Source: Stigonema ocellatum SAG 48.90 = DSM 106950 (GTDB taxonomy: Bacteria > Cyanobacteriota > Cyanobacteriia > Cyanobacteriales > Nostocaceae). From it: a stretch of 64,000 bases of DNA. The stretch lies in contig JADQBA010000003.1 of the NCBI GenBank assembly GCA_016903675.1, positions 115,234 through 179,233 on the forward strand. Direction: 5' to 3'. The position numbers and the translations under genes are program-made. Shown here one piece after another: positions 8,163-17,358 of this stretch. Each line of letters starts with the position of its first letter. Within the stretch, counting starts at the first letter, position 1. The notes under the pieces were generated by a model. The model did not search any database and was not told where the DNA came from. It saw only the letters and a list, made by a program, of their open reading frames with translations.

Positions 8163-10799
8163 TCATAATTCATAATTCCTTTCGAGGATTTCTGTCGCAT
8201 TGTCAGCACAAACTGGTCGGTGGAAGAGGAAGCCCTGTACATCTTCGCAGTTGATAGATCTCAAGAAATCCAGTTCCTCTTGCTTCTCTACCCCTTCGGC
8301 GGTAAGCCTCAACCCTAGGCTCCGTCCCAAGGCAACTATTGCTGTAACAATATGAGCCACTCTGGGGTCAGTGGTCAACGCTTGGATGAAAGAGCGGTCG
8401 ATTTTCAGATTGTGGAGTGGTAAGAGTTGCAGACGTGAGAGGGAGGAATGACCTGTACCAAAGTCATCAATGGAGAGGTGAACACCCATTTTCTCCAGTT
8501 CATTTAGCACAGTTCTGGTGAATTCTAAATCCGCGATCGCGGTGGTTTCGGTAATCTCTAACTCTAAAAAGTGGGGTTCTAGCCCCGTCTGTTCTAAAAT
8601 TCTTGCCACCGTATCCACCAGTTTAGGTTGACGGAACTGCTTGGGAGAGAGGTTGACAGCGATAGTCACAGGAGATAATCCAGCCTCTTGCCAAGCTTTA
8701 TTCTGACGACAAGCTGTGTGCAGAACCCATTCTCCAATGGGGACAATGAGTCCACTTTCCTCAGCAACGGGAATAAAGATATTGGGAGCTACTAATCCCA
8801 TTTCCTGGTGCTGCCAACGCAACAGAGCCTCCATCCCAGTAATTTTTCCCGTCGCAATATTAACCCGAGGCTGGTAGTAGACTAGCAACTCTTCCCGCTC
8901 TAGGGCATGACGCAAGCTGTTCTCTAAACCCAAGAGTTCGGGAGCCATAGCACTCAAGGAAGCAGTGTAGAGATGGTAGCTATTCCCCCCCCCGTCCTTG
9001 GCGTGATATAGAGCGGCATCTGCGTGCTGGACTAGGGTTTCGGCATCAGGACTGTCCTTATCCAATAAAGCAATGCCGAGGCTGGCACTCACGTAAAGTT
9101 CGTGTTCTTCTAGATAGAAAGTGTTGTCTAAGGCTGCTAGGATTCTTCGGGCTACTTGGGTTACTTCTTCCACATCATTGACTTGGGACAGTAGGATGGT
9201 AAATTCATCCCCTCCCCAACGGGCAAAGATATCCCCTGGTCTGAGGGAATCTCGAACTCGTTGAGCAACTTTTTGCAACAGTCTGTCTCCTAGGGTATGC
9301 CCTAGAGTATCGTTGATTGTCTTGAAGCGATCCAAGTCGAGGAACATCACGGCTAAACTTTTCCCACTCCGAACCGCGTTAGGCAGGGCTGTGGCGAGCT
9401 TTTCGTAAAATAGCCGACGATTGGGCAACCCAGTGAGGAGGTCATGGAGGGCTTGGTAGCGGATTCTTTCCTCCACCTGCTGGCGCTGCAGAGCACCACT
9501 GATACTAGCTGCCAACGTCAAAAGAGTGGATTCTTCATGCCTTGACCAGTGACGTTCTTTTGAGCAGGTTGCCAAGCCAAGGTGACCCCAGAAATAATCG
9601 CCAAGCCGCAGGGGTACTAAAAGAAGGGATTGAATACCATCTTGGCTGAGGAGTTCTTGTTCGGCAGATGGAAATTCTCGCGTAAAACCGCTAATGGAGT
9701 GTCCACTCTCAAGGGCAATGTACCAACTGGCTAGTCCTGGGGCCTGATCAAGCTGATTCTGCCAGTGGAAACCTGAAGGCTCAAGGTCGGAACGAGTCCA
9801 TTCTAACCGCAGGCTTACTGCCGTCTCTCCCATTGCGGAGTGGTGATGATTCTCGAAGAGGTAGGCGCGATCTGCCTCGGCTGCTTCGCCTAGTGCAGCG
9901 AGGGCTTTGTTAATAGCTGTCTTGTGGTTCATTTCCACCAGCAAATAATTGGCAGCTTCAGCAACTGCTTGGAGTAAGCGATCGCGCTGCCGTAGTTCTG
10001 CTTCAGCTTGCTTTTGCTCTGTAATCTCTCTAATGATAAAAGTTCTAATTAAATCACTTTCAGGCAGATAGTGAACGGATTGTTCAAAAACGTCTTTGCC
10101 AACTTCCACCTCACGGACAAAAGAATATCCTTCTCGATTCTGAACTGCGGTAGACAAACCTGCCAGAATGGGATGCTGCTTCCCAGCTTCTCTGAGTCTA
10201 GGAAATTTGAGCGCAGCAGCTGGATTGAGATAAGTTATGTGTCCCTCTAAATCAATCTCGATAATCGGATTGGGGATGAGTTCTGGGAAGGATGCTAGGC
10301 GTGCTAGGGCTACATCACTAGCGCCTTCGAGGTCAGGTTCGGGAGCTACTAAAGTTTCAAACGGATTAACGGGATTGGCTTGCGCTGAGAGGAAGCCAGA
10401 CAGGTCTTCAACTTCACAAGATTCAGAAAAAGCTTTTTCTGAAAGGTTAGAAAACGCATAGTATTTGGCATGAACTTGATTATTGCCAAATACTATGACA
10501 TCTTCATGTTTGAGATCATGAGATAAACATTTTCTACTATTCACAAATAAGCCATTGGTACTACTTTTTCCTTTAAAGCTGCCATCAATAATCCGAAAGC
10601 CATATTGCTGAGTTTCTGGAACAGGTATGCGCAATAAAATAGCGTGTTGCCTTGAGACTGACCGAGAATAGAGAACGATCGCATTTCTACTATCCCGACC
10701 GAGAGAATAAGTGTTCTCTTGAAGCGGGATAATGCGCCGCCCTTGAAGGTCTTGGACAACTAATAAATGGCGTATTTTTTCGCGCTCATTTCCTGTCAT
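8163..10799 (-). CDS. FHA-PAS-GAF-GGDEF-EAL cyclic-di-GMP regulator
   Basis: Start chosen at 10799 because AGGAAG lies six bases upstream; a longer frame from a TTG at 10868 has no such site. The resulting 878-residue protein reads, in order: an FHA domain (YSLGRDSRNAIVLYS, SVSRQHAILLR; about 30-100), a PAS domain (about 170-265), a GAF domain (about 290-440), GGDEF (RWGGDEF near 530, preceded by DLDRFKTINDTLGH) and EAL (EALLRW near 657, then ITETTAI, IDDFGTGHSS, KIDRSFI). Both catalytic motifs look intact, so it could make and degrade c-di-GMP. The FHA domain suggests control by Ser/Thr phosphorylation. Confidence 0.92.
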   Translation of the reverse strand: MTGNEREKIRHLLVVQDLQGRRIIPLQENTYSLGRDSRNAIVLYSRSVSRQHAILLRIPVPETQQYGFRIIDGSFKGKSSTNGLFVNSRKCLSHDLKHEDVIVFGNNQVHAKYYAFSNLSEKAFSESCEVEDLSGFLSAQANPVNPFETLVAPEPDLEGASDVALARLASFPELIPNPIIEIDLEGHITYLNPAAALKFPRLREAGKQHPILAGLSTAVQNREGYSFVREVEVGKDVFEQSVHYLPESDLIRTFIIREITEQKQAEAELRQRDRLLQAVAEAANYLLVEMNHKTAINKALAALGEAAEADRAYLFENHHHSAMGETAVSLRLEWTRSDLEPSGFHWQNQLDQAPGLASWYIALESGHSISGFTREFPSAEQELLSQDGIQSLLLVPLRLGDYFWGHLGLATCSKERHWSRHEESTLLTLAASISGALQRQQVEERIRYQALHDLLTGLPNRRLFYEKLATALPNAVRSGKSLAVMFLDLDRFKTINDTLGHTLGDRLLQKVAQRVRDSLRPGDIFARWGGDEFTILLSQVNDVEEVTQVARRILAALDNTFYLEEHELYVSASLGIALLDKDSPDAETLVQHADAALYHAKDGGGNSYHLYTASLSAMAPELLGLENSLRHALEREELLVYYQPRVNIATGKITGMEALLRWQHQEMGLVAPNIFIPVAEESGLIVPIGEWVLHTACRQNKAWQEAGLSPVTIAVNLSPKQFRQPKLVDTVARILEQTGLEPHFLELEITETTAIADLEFTRTVLNELEKMGVHLSIDDFGTGHSSLSRLQLLPLHNLKIDRSFIQALTTDPRVAHIVTAIVALGRSLGLRLTAEGVEKQEELDFLRSINCEDVQGFLFHRPVCADNATEILERNYEL

Positions 10800-11098
10800 G
10801 GTTCTTCCTGAATGTCTGATGGCTTCTGTTTTTGGGCTGAAAAATACTGCTCCGATGTTCTTCTTCAACTATCTACATTAGAGTTAAATACCGGATATCA
10901 TAAATAGTATATTTGCGTAACTTTTGCTGTGGCGAAGAAGAAGTTGCTCAAAACCCAAAATCCTGATTTTTAAACAAGCAGGATGGCAATAACCGAGAAA
11001 TTACTGTTCGGGAATTACTGATTAAAAAATAGAAATTGAGGAAAACAGTAAACTTTAGATTTACCTACGTATCGCAATTCTATTTAAGGGACAAGGGG
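10800..11098. other. Upstream region of the GGDEF-EAL gene
   Basis: No gene is visible. The DNA is AT-rich and ends in a fragment of the TATAGCAATCC-type repeat (CGCAATTCTATTTAAGG near 11073). It presumably carries the promoter of the regulator gene, but no convincing -35/-10 pair could be fixed by eye. Confidence 0.35.
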
Positions 11099-11193
11099 CA
11101 ATACAGTTGAGTTAATCACCAGCCGACCAAAACCCGGTTTCTTAAAGAAACCGGGTTTCTATGACCTCACCTACCCTTAACTGAACCGTATTG
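11099..11193. mobile_element. MITE, CAATACRGTTCAGTTA family, copy A
   Basis: The ends are CAATACAGTTGAGTTA and TTAACTGAACCGTATTG, near-perfect inverted repeats. The core is a strong hairpin, AACCCGGTTTCTTAAAGAAACCGGGTTT. The right end abuts the next element at 11194, and no target duplication is visible here, in contrast to the other three copies. No coding capacity. Confidence 0.65.
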
Positions 11194-11376
11194 GGACTTA
11201 CGCATTGACAGAAATCATCAGATATGGTAAATATGAGTGTTGCAATACAGCCTTACTCAAAGTTTGATTTTTCCAAGAATGACTGTAGGGGCGCAAGGCA
11301 AGAGCGCCCCTACAAATGGGAAACGACTATTATCCGTTAATACACATGATGTTCAATTTGTATAGTGCGTAAGTCC
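11194..11376. mobile_element. MITE, GGACTTACRCA family, copy 1
   Basis: Eleven-base perfect terminal inverted repeats, GGACTTACGCA (11194-11204) and TGCGTAAGTCC (11366-11376). Inside lies a GTAGGGGCG/CGCCCCTAC-type palindrome. A second copy is at 23307-23524, where both ends carry the same compensating change (CACA/TGTG in place of CGCA/TGCG). Confidence 0.65.
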
Positions 11377-11402
11377 TGTCAGGTTTTGAACAGATTCTAA
11401 AT

Positions 11403-11527
11403 CAATACAGTTCAGTTAGTAGTGTTCACAGACTGAAGATCCCCCCAACCCCCCTTAAAAAGGGGGGCTTATTCCCCCCTTTTTAAGGGGGGTTAGGGGG
11501 GATCAAAGCCTTAACTGAACGGTATTG
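11403..11527. mobile_element. MITE, CAATACRGTTCAGTTA family, copy B
   Basis: The ends are CAATACAGTTCAGTTA and TTAACTGAACGGTATTG. The element is flanked by a perfect 10-bp direct repeat, GATTCTAAAT, at 11393-11402 and 11528-11537, which I read as a target-site duplication. The core is a long hairpin of the form CCCCCCTTAAAAAGGGGGG. Confidence 0.75.
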
Positions 11528-11554
11528 GATTCTAAATTATGGGTGATCGTACAG

Positions 11555-11583
11555 AAACCCGGTTTCTTAAAGAAACCGGGTTT
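11555..11583. repeat. Isolated CCCGGTTTC palindrome
   Basis: AAACCCGGTTTCTT followed by its inverse forms a hairpin, the same core found in MITE copy A and related to that of copy C. It lies 30 bp before the HAD gene stop and could act as a terminator for that minus-strand gene. Confidence 0.5.
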
Positions 11584-11614
11584 GGTGAAACTGGTAGGAA
11601 TTACGAATTATCAA

Positions 11615-12271
11615 TTACGAATTATATTCACTACGGTTAATCCAAATACCTCTGAGTCCAGCTGCTTTAGCTCCTTGATAGTCTTCTTTAATGCTATCGC
11701 CGATGTGCCATGCTGTCTCAGGTGGACAGTTGTGTTTTTCCAAGGCTACAGCAAAAATTTTCGGATCGGGTTTAGCTGCACCTGCTTGGGTGGAAATGGT
11801 GACAGACTCGAAAAAGTCTCTGAGTTCGAGAGATTGTAATACTGAGTAGATACGGGAATCGAAATTGGACAGCAACCCCAGTTCAATTCCCATACGTCGC
11901 CAATTTATCAAAGCTGGTTGGACATCGGGATAGACAAACCACGGTTCAGCAGTACCAAAGTGAATATAGACTTCGCTAAAAAAAATAGAAAAGTCGGAAA
12001 ATTGTTGGAGAACACCTGCTTGTTCAAAGGTGTTCAAGGCGATGCGAAGCCACCAGTCAAACTCACGCTGGGGAATATCTTGTGGATCTACATCTGGAAA
12101 TATTGGCGGCGGCGCGGCTTTAAAGCTTTGGATAAAGGTTTTATTCAAAGTTTCGGCTGAAATTTCCACACCAAACTCCTGCGCTATCTGGCTATAAACT
12201 TCACCCACACTGCCTTTAACGCCGAAGAGTGTGCCTACAGCATCTAAAAAAATAACTTTCGGTCGTTCCAT
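11615..12271 (-). CDS. HAD-superfamily hydrolase (subfamily IA) with altered motif I
   Basis: A 218-residue HAD protein. Motif I reads FLDAVGTLF: the nucleophile D10 is present, but the general acid/base aspartate two residues on is valine (V12). Motif II is LLSNFD, motif III GAAKPDPKIF, and motif IV HIGDSIKEDYQGAKAAG. The cap between residues 20 and 90 is helical. Some HDHD3/DREG-2-like HADs share the DAVGT motif from memory, so this may be a natural variant rather than damage; phosphatase activity is then uncertain. It lies 80 bases downstream of the NADH dehydrogenase gene, same strand. Confidence 0.85.
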   Translation of the reverse strand: MERPKVIFLDAVGTLFGVKGSVGEVYSQIAQEFGVEISAETLNKTFIQSFKAAPPPIFPDVDPQDIPQREFDWWLRIALNTFEQAGVLQQFSDFSIFFSEVYIHFGTAEPWFVYPDVQPALINWRRMGIELGLLSNFDSRIYSVLQSLELRDFFESVTISTQAGAAKPDPKIFAVALEKHNCPPETAWHIGDSIKEDYQGAKAAGLRGIWINRSEYNS

Positions 12272-12351
12272 AATAAGCGTCTATAGCTACAGCTTTCAGC
12301 TATCAGCTTGGTTGACAGAAGCCGTCCAGAGGACGTCTTGTGTGCTGATTG

Positions 12352-13545
12352 CTATTTAGAAAGTGTTTCTATAATAGGACGGACTAGCCAGTTAAAACCA
12401 ACTTTCAGTCGATGATCTAAAGTTGGTAGCCGATAAAGATAGGCAACACGACGGGCGAGGTATGCCAATGGACCATCGAGTTTAATGCCTAAGCCTGTGA
12501 GAGTGGCGTTGTCTATGCCCAGGGTCATCATTTCACCTAAGTACTGGTAGCGGAAGGGCAGCAAAGGGCGGTTAGTCAGGGTTGCCCAGATGTTCCAAGC
12601 GGTATAATCGGCTTGCTGGAACGCAGCTTGTGCGGTTGTGGGGACTTGCTGACCTTCAGCATCAAGGCAATCTGCTAAGTCTCCCAAGGCAAATATTTCA
12701 GGATGATCGAGAACTTGCAGAGTAGGTGTAGTGCTGATTTGACCACGCTGGTTTTGCTTAATGGGAAGCGATCGCACTACGGGGGAAACCCTGATTCCCA
12801 CTGTCCAAATGACCAAATCTACCGGAATGGTATCTACCTGATTTTTGTACTCTAGCGAGATACTGTCTTGCCCGATTGATTCTACCTTAGTTTCTAAATC
12901 AATAAATACATTACGTGCTTCCAAGGCTTTGCTTGCTGCTTCTCGGTTGAACTCTGGGGATGTTCGCAAAATTTGATCACTCAGTTCAATTAACCGGAAT
13001 CTTCCTCTTTCTCCAAGTCTGTCTGCTAGTTTGCAAGCTAACTCTACACCGCTGTAACCACCGCCCACAATTGCCACTCTAATTTTATCTGCCTCCGATT
13101 CTTCCAATACTCGCAGGCGTTCTTCCAAACGATAAACATCCGGAAGACTACGGAATGGATAAGTGTAGGATGTTGCACCAGGAACTATATCTATCGGTGT
13201 TTCCCCACCCAGTGCTAACACTAATCGGTCATAGGAAATTTCTGGTCCATCTTGTAAGTGTACCCGTTGCTGGTCTATGTCAATTCCAGAAACAACTCCT
13301 TGGTAAAATCGGATACCTGTATTTTCTAAAATTTCTTGAAAGGTCGGGGCAATTTCCCAGGTTTGCAGTTCACCTGTGAGTAGTTCGTAGAGAAGGGGAG
13401 AGAAGAGGAAGCGATCGCTTTGATCCACCAAAACCATTTCAGGTTTTTGTCCAGGTTCCCAAGGTAGCTGGCTCAAGCGTAAGGCAGTGTAGAGACCACC
13501 AAAGCCTCCACCAAGAATAACAATTTTAGCACGCTGTTCAGTCAT
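12352..13545 (-). CDS. Type II NAD(P)H dehydrogenase, FAD-dependent
   Basis: A 397-residue flavoprotein with two dinucleotide-binding motifs: VILGGGFGGLYTALRL (about 8-24) for FAD and VAIVGGGYSGVELACKLA (about 158) for NAD(P)H. ALGDLADC is the second FAD-binding motif, and TAQAAFQQADYTAWNI follows. The C-terminus (LARRVAYLYRLPTLDHRLKVGFNWL) is the amphipathic tail by which NDH-2 enzymes attach to membranes. The size fits the Synechocystis NdbB group, but I cannot separate Ndb subtypes by eye. It feeds electrons to the quinone pool or acts in redox sensing. Confidence 0.85.
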   Translation of the reverse strand: MTEQRAKIVILGGGFGGLYTALRLSQLPWEPGQKPEMVLVDQSDRFLFSPLLYELLTGELQTWEIAPTFQEILENTGIRFYQGVVSGIDIDQQRVHLQDGPEISYDRLVLALGGETPIDIVPGATSYTYPFRSLPDVYRLEERLRVLEESEADKIRVAIVGGGYSGVELACKLADRLGERGRFRLIELSDQILRTSPEFNREAASKALEARNVFIDLETKVESIGQDSISLEYKNQVDTIPVDLVIWTVGIRVSPVVRSLPIKQNQRGQISTTPTLQVLDHPEIFALGDLADCLDAEGQQVPTTAQAAFQQADYTAWNIWATLTNRPLLPFRYQYLGEMMTLGIDNATLTGLGIKLDGPLAYLARRVAYLYRLPTLDHRLKVGFNWLVRPIIETLSK

Positions 13546-13641
13546 TAGTCTATAGGATCATCGATAAGAGCAAGGCAACTTCTATCAGTTTACTGATTTC
13601 TTGCGGACTATGGTATTGGCTTAGGATTGCTATAGCACCAG

Positions 13642-14316
13642 CTAAATCAGTGCTGCTATGATATTGATGCTCATAGCCAAAATTGTGGTATTGAAAAAGA
13701 AGGATAATATTCCATGTACCAGAGCCAAGCGTCTCATATAGCGTGATGTGGTCTGAATATCAGAAACTTGGCTAGTCATGCCAATGACAAAAGAAAAATA
13801 TAAAAAGTCCCAATAGTCTGGTTCGGTGTCCTCAGGAAAATCTAGACCCCCAGCTAATTCCTCTCTATTACTACCTTTACCTTGATAATAATTATGTGCA
13901 TATTGCAACGCGAACATTGTATGCACTAGTAACCAGGAACCAATAATCGTCATGACGGCAAGGGTAACGTGTAGCGCTAGCACAGACGTTGGCTGCCCTT
14001 TTTTATTATCACTGAGCAAAAATCCAATTGCTAACACGCTAGCACAGGCGGCGGCGATCACCAGAGTGAAGATAGCTAACCGTCCTGCATATTCACGGTC
14101 GGCAAAACGGCGCATTTTTTCTGGGGTAGCCCTCACCATTACCCACCAAGTCAAGCCTAAAAAACAGTCAACGCCTGAATTCCAAGTACAGAGAATACGC
14201 GACGCCCAGTGCAGCCAAGACGGAAGTAGTGCTGAGACTAATACAGCCAAGCCTACGGAAATGACCAACCGGGGTCGGGAGTCCAGGTTCTTGAACAAGT
14301 AACTCGCAATAGACAC
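13642..14316 (-). CDS. DUF1345 integral membrane protein
   Basis: A 224-residue protein from a GTG start at 14316 with no clear ribosome-binding site. Hydrophobic segments occur around LVISVGLAVLVSALL, FLGLTWWVMV, LAIFTLVIAAACASVLAIGFLL, VTLAVMTIIGSWLLVHTMFA and ILSFFFNTTILAMSI. The DUF1345 hallmark DFLYFSFVIGMTSQVSD is present near residue 170. The function of the family is unknown. It lies about 95 bases upstream of the NADH dehydrogenase gene on the same strand. Confidence 0.88.
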   Translation of the reverse strand: MSIASYLFKNLDSRPRLVISVGLAVLVSALLPSWLHWASRILCTWNSGVDCFLGLTWWVMVRATPEKMRRFADREYAGRLAIFTLVIAAACASVLAIGFLLSDNKKGQPTSVLALHVTLAVMTIIGSWLLVHTMFALQYAHNYYQGKGSNREELAGGLDFPEDTEPDYWDFLYFSFVIGMTSQVSDIQTTSRYMRRLALVHGILSFFFNTTILAMSINIIAALI

Positions 14317-14486
14317 TTGGACAAATCACTCAAAAGTTAATTATAAGGCGATATTCCCTAGCTCATATCTTGCACCATCATCTTATTGCAAAAAAAGCAG
14401 CCTAAAACCCTGATTATTGTGTAGGCAGGGCTAAAGCCCACCAACCCTTATTGGGAAGGTGCAAGATGTCAGCTAGCATTTGACTG

Positions 14487-14957
14487 TCACTCTTGCTGCT
14501 CTTGTGGTTTGATTACTTTTATCAAGTGAAAATTTTTGGACAATGAAAACCCCAAACGCTGATAAAAAGCCATCGCCCTCTTGTTGGTAGGAGTTGTTTG
14601 AAGTGCAAGGGCTACTGCTTTAGAATGCCATGTTTCTTGTAACCATTGGAAGAAGATTTTGCCAATACCGCGATTTCGGTAGTCTTCCTGCACGAAAAGT
14701 TCATCTACCTCAATGACATCTCCCCCAAACTCGTTACTCCAAAAGAATACTAGGATAGCATATCCAACTACGGTTTTGTCTATGTCAAAGACTATAATGC
14801 GTCCCTTTTCTGGTCTTAGGATAAACTCCTCGAAAGTGTTCTGAATTTTCTTTGGAGTCATTTCCATCCCCGATGGATCTTTGCTGTAAAGAGAAAGTAC
14901 ATAGTTTTGCACTATTGGCAAGTCAGCTTCAGTGCAGGCTCGAAACTTAACATCCAT
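14487..14957 (-). CDS. GNAT-family N-acetyltransferase
   Basis: 156 residues from the ATG at 14957; the preceding TTG also fits the frame. The acetyl-CoA-binding motif A reads VDELFVQEDYRNRGIGKIFFQWL, preceded by VGYAILVFFWS and followed by ALQTTPTNKRAMAFYQRLGF, the C-terminal GNAT motif. The substrate is unknown. The next gene upstream (15202-15693) is another GNAT, but sequence likeness between the two is low, so they are not recent duplicates. Confidence 0.85.
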   Translation of the reverse strand: MDVKFRACTEADLPIVQNYVLSLYSKDPSGMEMTPKKIQNTFEEFILRPEKGRIIVFDIDKTVVGYAILVFFWSNEFGGDVIEVDELFVQEDYRNRGIGKIFFQWLQETWHSKAVALALQTTPTNKRAMAFYQRLGFSLSKNFHLIKVIKPQEQQE

Positions 14958-15201
14958 CAATATCTCAAATATCTAGATTTTATGACTGGAACAATCTTAG
15001 TACAAGATTGCACAAGTTCCTGACGATGGGGAAAATGACCTGTATCGTTCGTAGTTGCTAAGAGTGCTCTTAGCAACTACCAACTAAAACGCTACGAATT
15101 TATTAGCCTCTTTGTGTAACTCCCAGAGGAAGAATCTCAAGAACTGTACAAGAACTGCTAGCGTCAACAAAACTACCGACCTTAACTAATAAATATGGAA
15201 T

Positions 15202-15693
15202 TTAGATGAGCGATATATTACTAGCGATCGCTTGACTATCTAAGCGACACAATCTTACTTTCTGGATGATATTTGCACCCATTCTTTGATAGAATTTGAT
15301 TCCAAGTTCATTAGATACTGCTACAGTCCAATCGATTCTGCCACAGCTTTTTTCTTGTGCTGTCTGGCATAAATGTAAAATGAGTGCCTGACCAACTTTG
15401 TTGCGCCGATATTCAGCTTTAACATATAAATCATCGAGCCAAATTCCTGGTTTTGCGAGGAAGGTTGAATAGATAAAGTGATAGGTTGCGAATCCAACAG
15501 GATTCCCATCAATTTCAGCTAAAAGAACAAAAGCAAGAGGCTTTTCTCCAAATAAATCCTGTACTAGCTTTTCTGGTCTAGCTTCTACAGCTTCAGGACA
15601 ACCATCAAATTCGGCTTTCAAATGGATTAGTTCCATGATAACGGGAATATCTATCAGTTCTAGATCTCGAATTGAAATTTTTGTATTATTCAT
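15202..15693 (-). CDS. GNAT-family N-acetyltransferase
   Basis: A 163-residue GNAT with motif A at LDDLYVKAEYRRNKVGQALILHL and the C-terminal VSNELGIKFYQRMGA. The N-terminal part (IPVIMELIHLKAEFDGCPEAVEA) resembles the diamine/amino-acid acetyltransferase group, but the acceptor cannot be deduced. About 240 bases separate it from the other GNAT; that gap holds a TAGTTGCTAAGAG/CTCTTAGCAACTA hairpin near 15052-15081. Confidence 0.85.
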   Translation of the reverse strand: MNNTKISIRDLELIDIPVIMELIHLKAEFDGCPEAVEARPEKLVQDLFGEKPLAFVLLAEIDGNPVGFATYHFIYSTFLAKPGIWLDDLYVKAEYRRNKVGQALILHLCQTAQEKSCGRIDWTVAVSNELGIKFYQRMGANIIQKVRLCRLDSQAIASNISLI

Positions 15694-15787
15694 TTTCTTC
15701 GCATAAGTCTAAAAACTGCCATTAGCAAACCCTCTGCATCTTGAAATTGTATGTGGATAGAAAAGCTTTATCGGTAATGGAAATATG

Positions 15788-16591
15788 TCAGACCTGATTG
15801 TTGTCAGAATAAACTGTGTCGCCTATCCTTAAAATTTTCCCAGCTTCTGACTCTGGCACATTTGTGTTTACAGCTAACCTATAAAAGTGATTAAATCGAG
15901 ACGGGGTTGTCCAAGAAGGTAACAACTCTTCTCTTTTCGCCATAACTATTTTCTGAAACTGAGGATAAACTTCACCAGTCCTAGAGTTTCGTGAGGGGAC
16001 AATACAACGTTGGCAAGGGTAAATGCCTTCAAAAAGTACCTCTCCCACTTGAAATTCCATAGAGGAATTGGCTTCAGTAAATAATTTATCCTCCCAGAAA
16101 GCTGGAACACCGCCAATTTCAAGATTGGTTCGCAGTCGGAGTCGCAGTTCATCGACTGTCAATTCAGGGAACCATGATGCAACAACTTCAAGGGTTTTTG
16201 TGCTAATGACTGTCGGTCCAGATGCGTGAGTATCATCTGGAAATCCAGCTAGGGAATTCTGTACGACATGAACCGGGAATCCAAAATAGTCGCTTAACCA
16301 GCTTTCTAAGGCTACACGTTCATGATCAAGAGAAAAAATAAATTTCTCGCTAGACCCTTCAACTTGCAGAGAAAGAATTCTCAAGTCAACATCCAAGGAT
16401 GATCTCAGTAAATGAATCTTAGCGTTTCGCTTCGCATTCACAAAATGACCTTTTTCGTCACGCAAGGCAAATTCTCGGTCATGCTGTAAAGCACCGCTTT
16501 TTAGAAGAGTTGATTGAGTTACAGCCAACCCATTCAAAGATTTTATAGGGTAAATGAATATGGCTGCTAGGTAAGGTGATGTAGTTGACAT
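15788..16591 (-). CDS. MOSC-domain protein (YcbX-like)
   Basis: A 267-residue protein. The N-terminal beta-barrel domain begins LAAIFIYPIKSLNGLAV and carries LQHDREFALRDEKGHFVNAKR. The C-terminal MOSC domain holds the conserved cysteine in PCQRCIVPSRNSRTGEVYP (about residue 192), the presumed sulfur or molybdenum-cofactor ligand. Family members act with the molybdenum cofactor, for example in reducing N-hydroxylated bases. moeA is in the same window but 8 kb away. Confidence 0.88.
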   Translation of the reverse strand: MSTTSPYLAAIFIYPIKSLNGLAVTQSTLLKSGALQHDREFALRDEKGHFVNAKRNAKIHLLRSSLDVDLRILSLQVEGSSEKFIFSLDHERVALESWLSDYFGFPVHVVQNSLAGFPDDTHASGPTVISTKTLEVVASWFPELTVDELRLRLRTNLEIGGVPAFWEDKLFTEANSSMEFQVGEVLFEGIYPCQRCIVPSRNSRTGEVYPQFQKIVMAKREELLPSWTTPSRFNHFYRLAVNTNVPESEAGKILRIGDTVYSDNNQV

Positions 16592-16619
16592 TTTTGTGCG
16601 GAAATTTCAGTTACATAGA

Positions 16620-16672
16620 ATAAAAATTTATAACTCCTAACTCCTAACTCCTAACTCCTAACTCCTAACTCC
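16620..16672. repeat. AACTCCT heptamer tandem repeat
   Basis: About six head-to-tail copies of the heptamer TAACTCC lie between the MOSC gene and the next minus-strand gene and touch the latter's stop codon. This is an STRR-type cyanobacterial repeat. Confidence 0.7.
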
Positions 16673-16928
16673 CTTCAAGATTGGCTTGTGCTTGTAACCA
16701 CGGATCTACGGGTTGTCCATCTTTGCGACGCAACTCAATTTCAACTACCATCACTTTTTTTGAACCAGGGGGAGCTGGTTTTTGATGGAAAATAATGTCA
16801 TAATCTGCTGGATTATGATTATGCTCTTTCAACCATTCTTGCACCTTGGTTGTAGCGAAGAATGATTGCCCTTGCTCAAACATTCGGGTAATTTGCATCT
16901 GTAGAGAGAAAGGATTTAATCTACCCAT
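16665..16928 (-). CDS. Conserved hypothetical protein
   Basis: Start set at 16928 (MGRLNPFSLQ) because AGGAG lies six bases upstream; a longer frame from 16988 has no such site. The 87-residue product contains TRMFEQGQSFFATTKVQEWLKEHNHNPADYDIIF and a lysine-rich VVEIELRRKDGQPVDPWL. It resembles small soluble proteins seen in many cyanobacteria, but I know of no function. Confidence 0.7.
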   Translation of the reverse strand: MGRLNPFSLQMQITRMFEQGQSFFATTKVQEWLKEHNHNPADYDIIFHQKPAPPGSKKVMVVEIELRRKDGQPVDPWLQAQANLEGS

Positions 16929-17358
16929 TGTCAACTCCTTTGAGCTTCTGTTTAGTGCAGGCGGGAATAACTTTTTCCCTCCAAGCAAGAATTAAGAGCA
17001 ATCTTATGCTATAATTTCCATCATACCACAGAAAGTGTCAGAATTTACGCCTTTGAAGAAAGACGGGAGTGGGTAGGGGCGGGGTTCCGAATGGCGTGCT
17101 TGTTAAGGGTTGAGACTGACGCTGCATAGGGGGAGAAAGGGGGTTGAACAGAACACCCAGAACCGTATTTCCTTATTAATCACTTTTTTTTATCAATTTG
17201 AGAAGCAAAAATATTTGCTTCTATGGGCAAGATTGCGTAAACTGAAGTTAACTAACTACTGCAAGGCTGAGTTTCGCTTAGCAAAACCTCATGGTTAATT
17301 AACGGAAACACAATCAGTTGCTTTGCATATTTTAGGTGTAAACCTAAAAAAAACGCCT
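16929..17358. other. Divergent intergenic region
   Basis: This separates the hypothetical gene and the Rrf2 regulator, which are transcribed away from each other. An open frame over 17110-17298 has no homology features that I recognise and is probably chance. No repeat family member and no clear promoter was identified. Confidence 0.35.

Noticed and set aside
17110..17298. 62-codon plus frame before the Rrf2 gene
   Set aside because: No ribosome-binding site, no recognisable family, composition like intergenic DNA.
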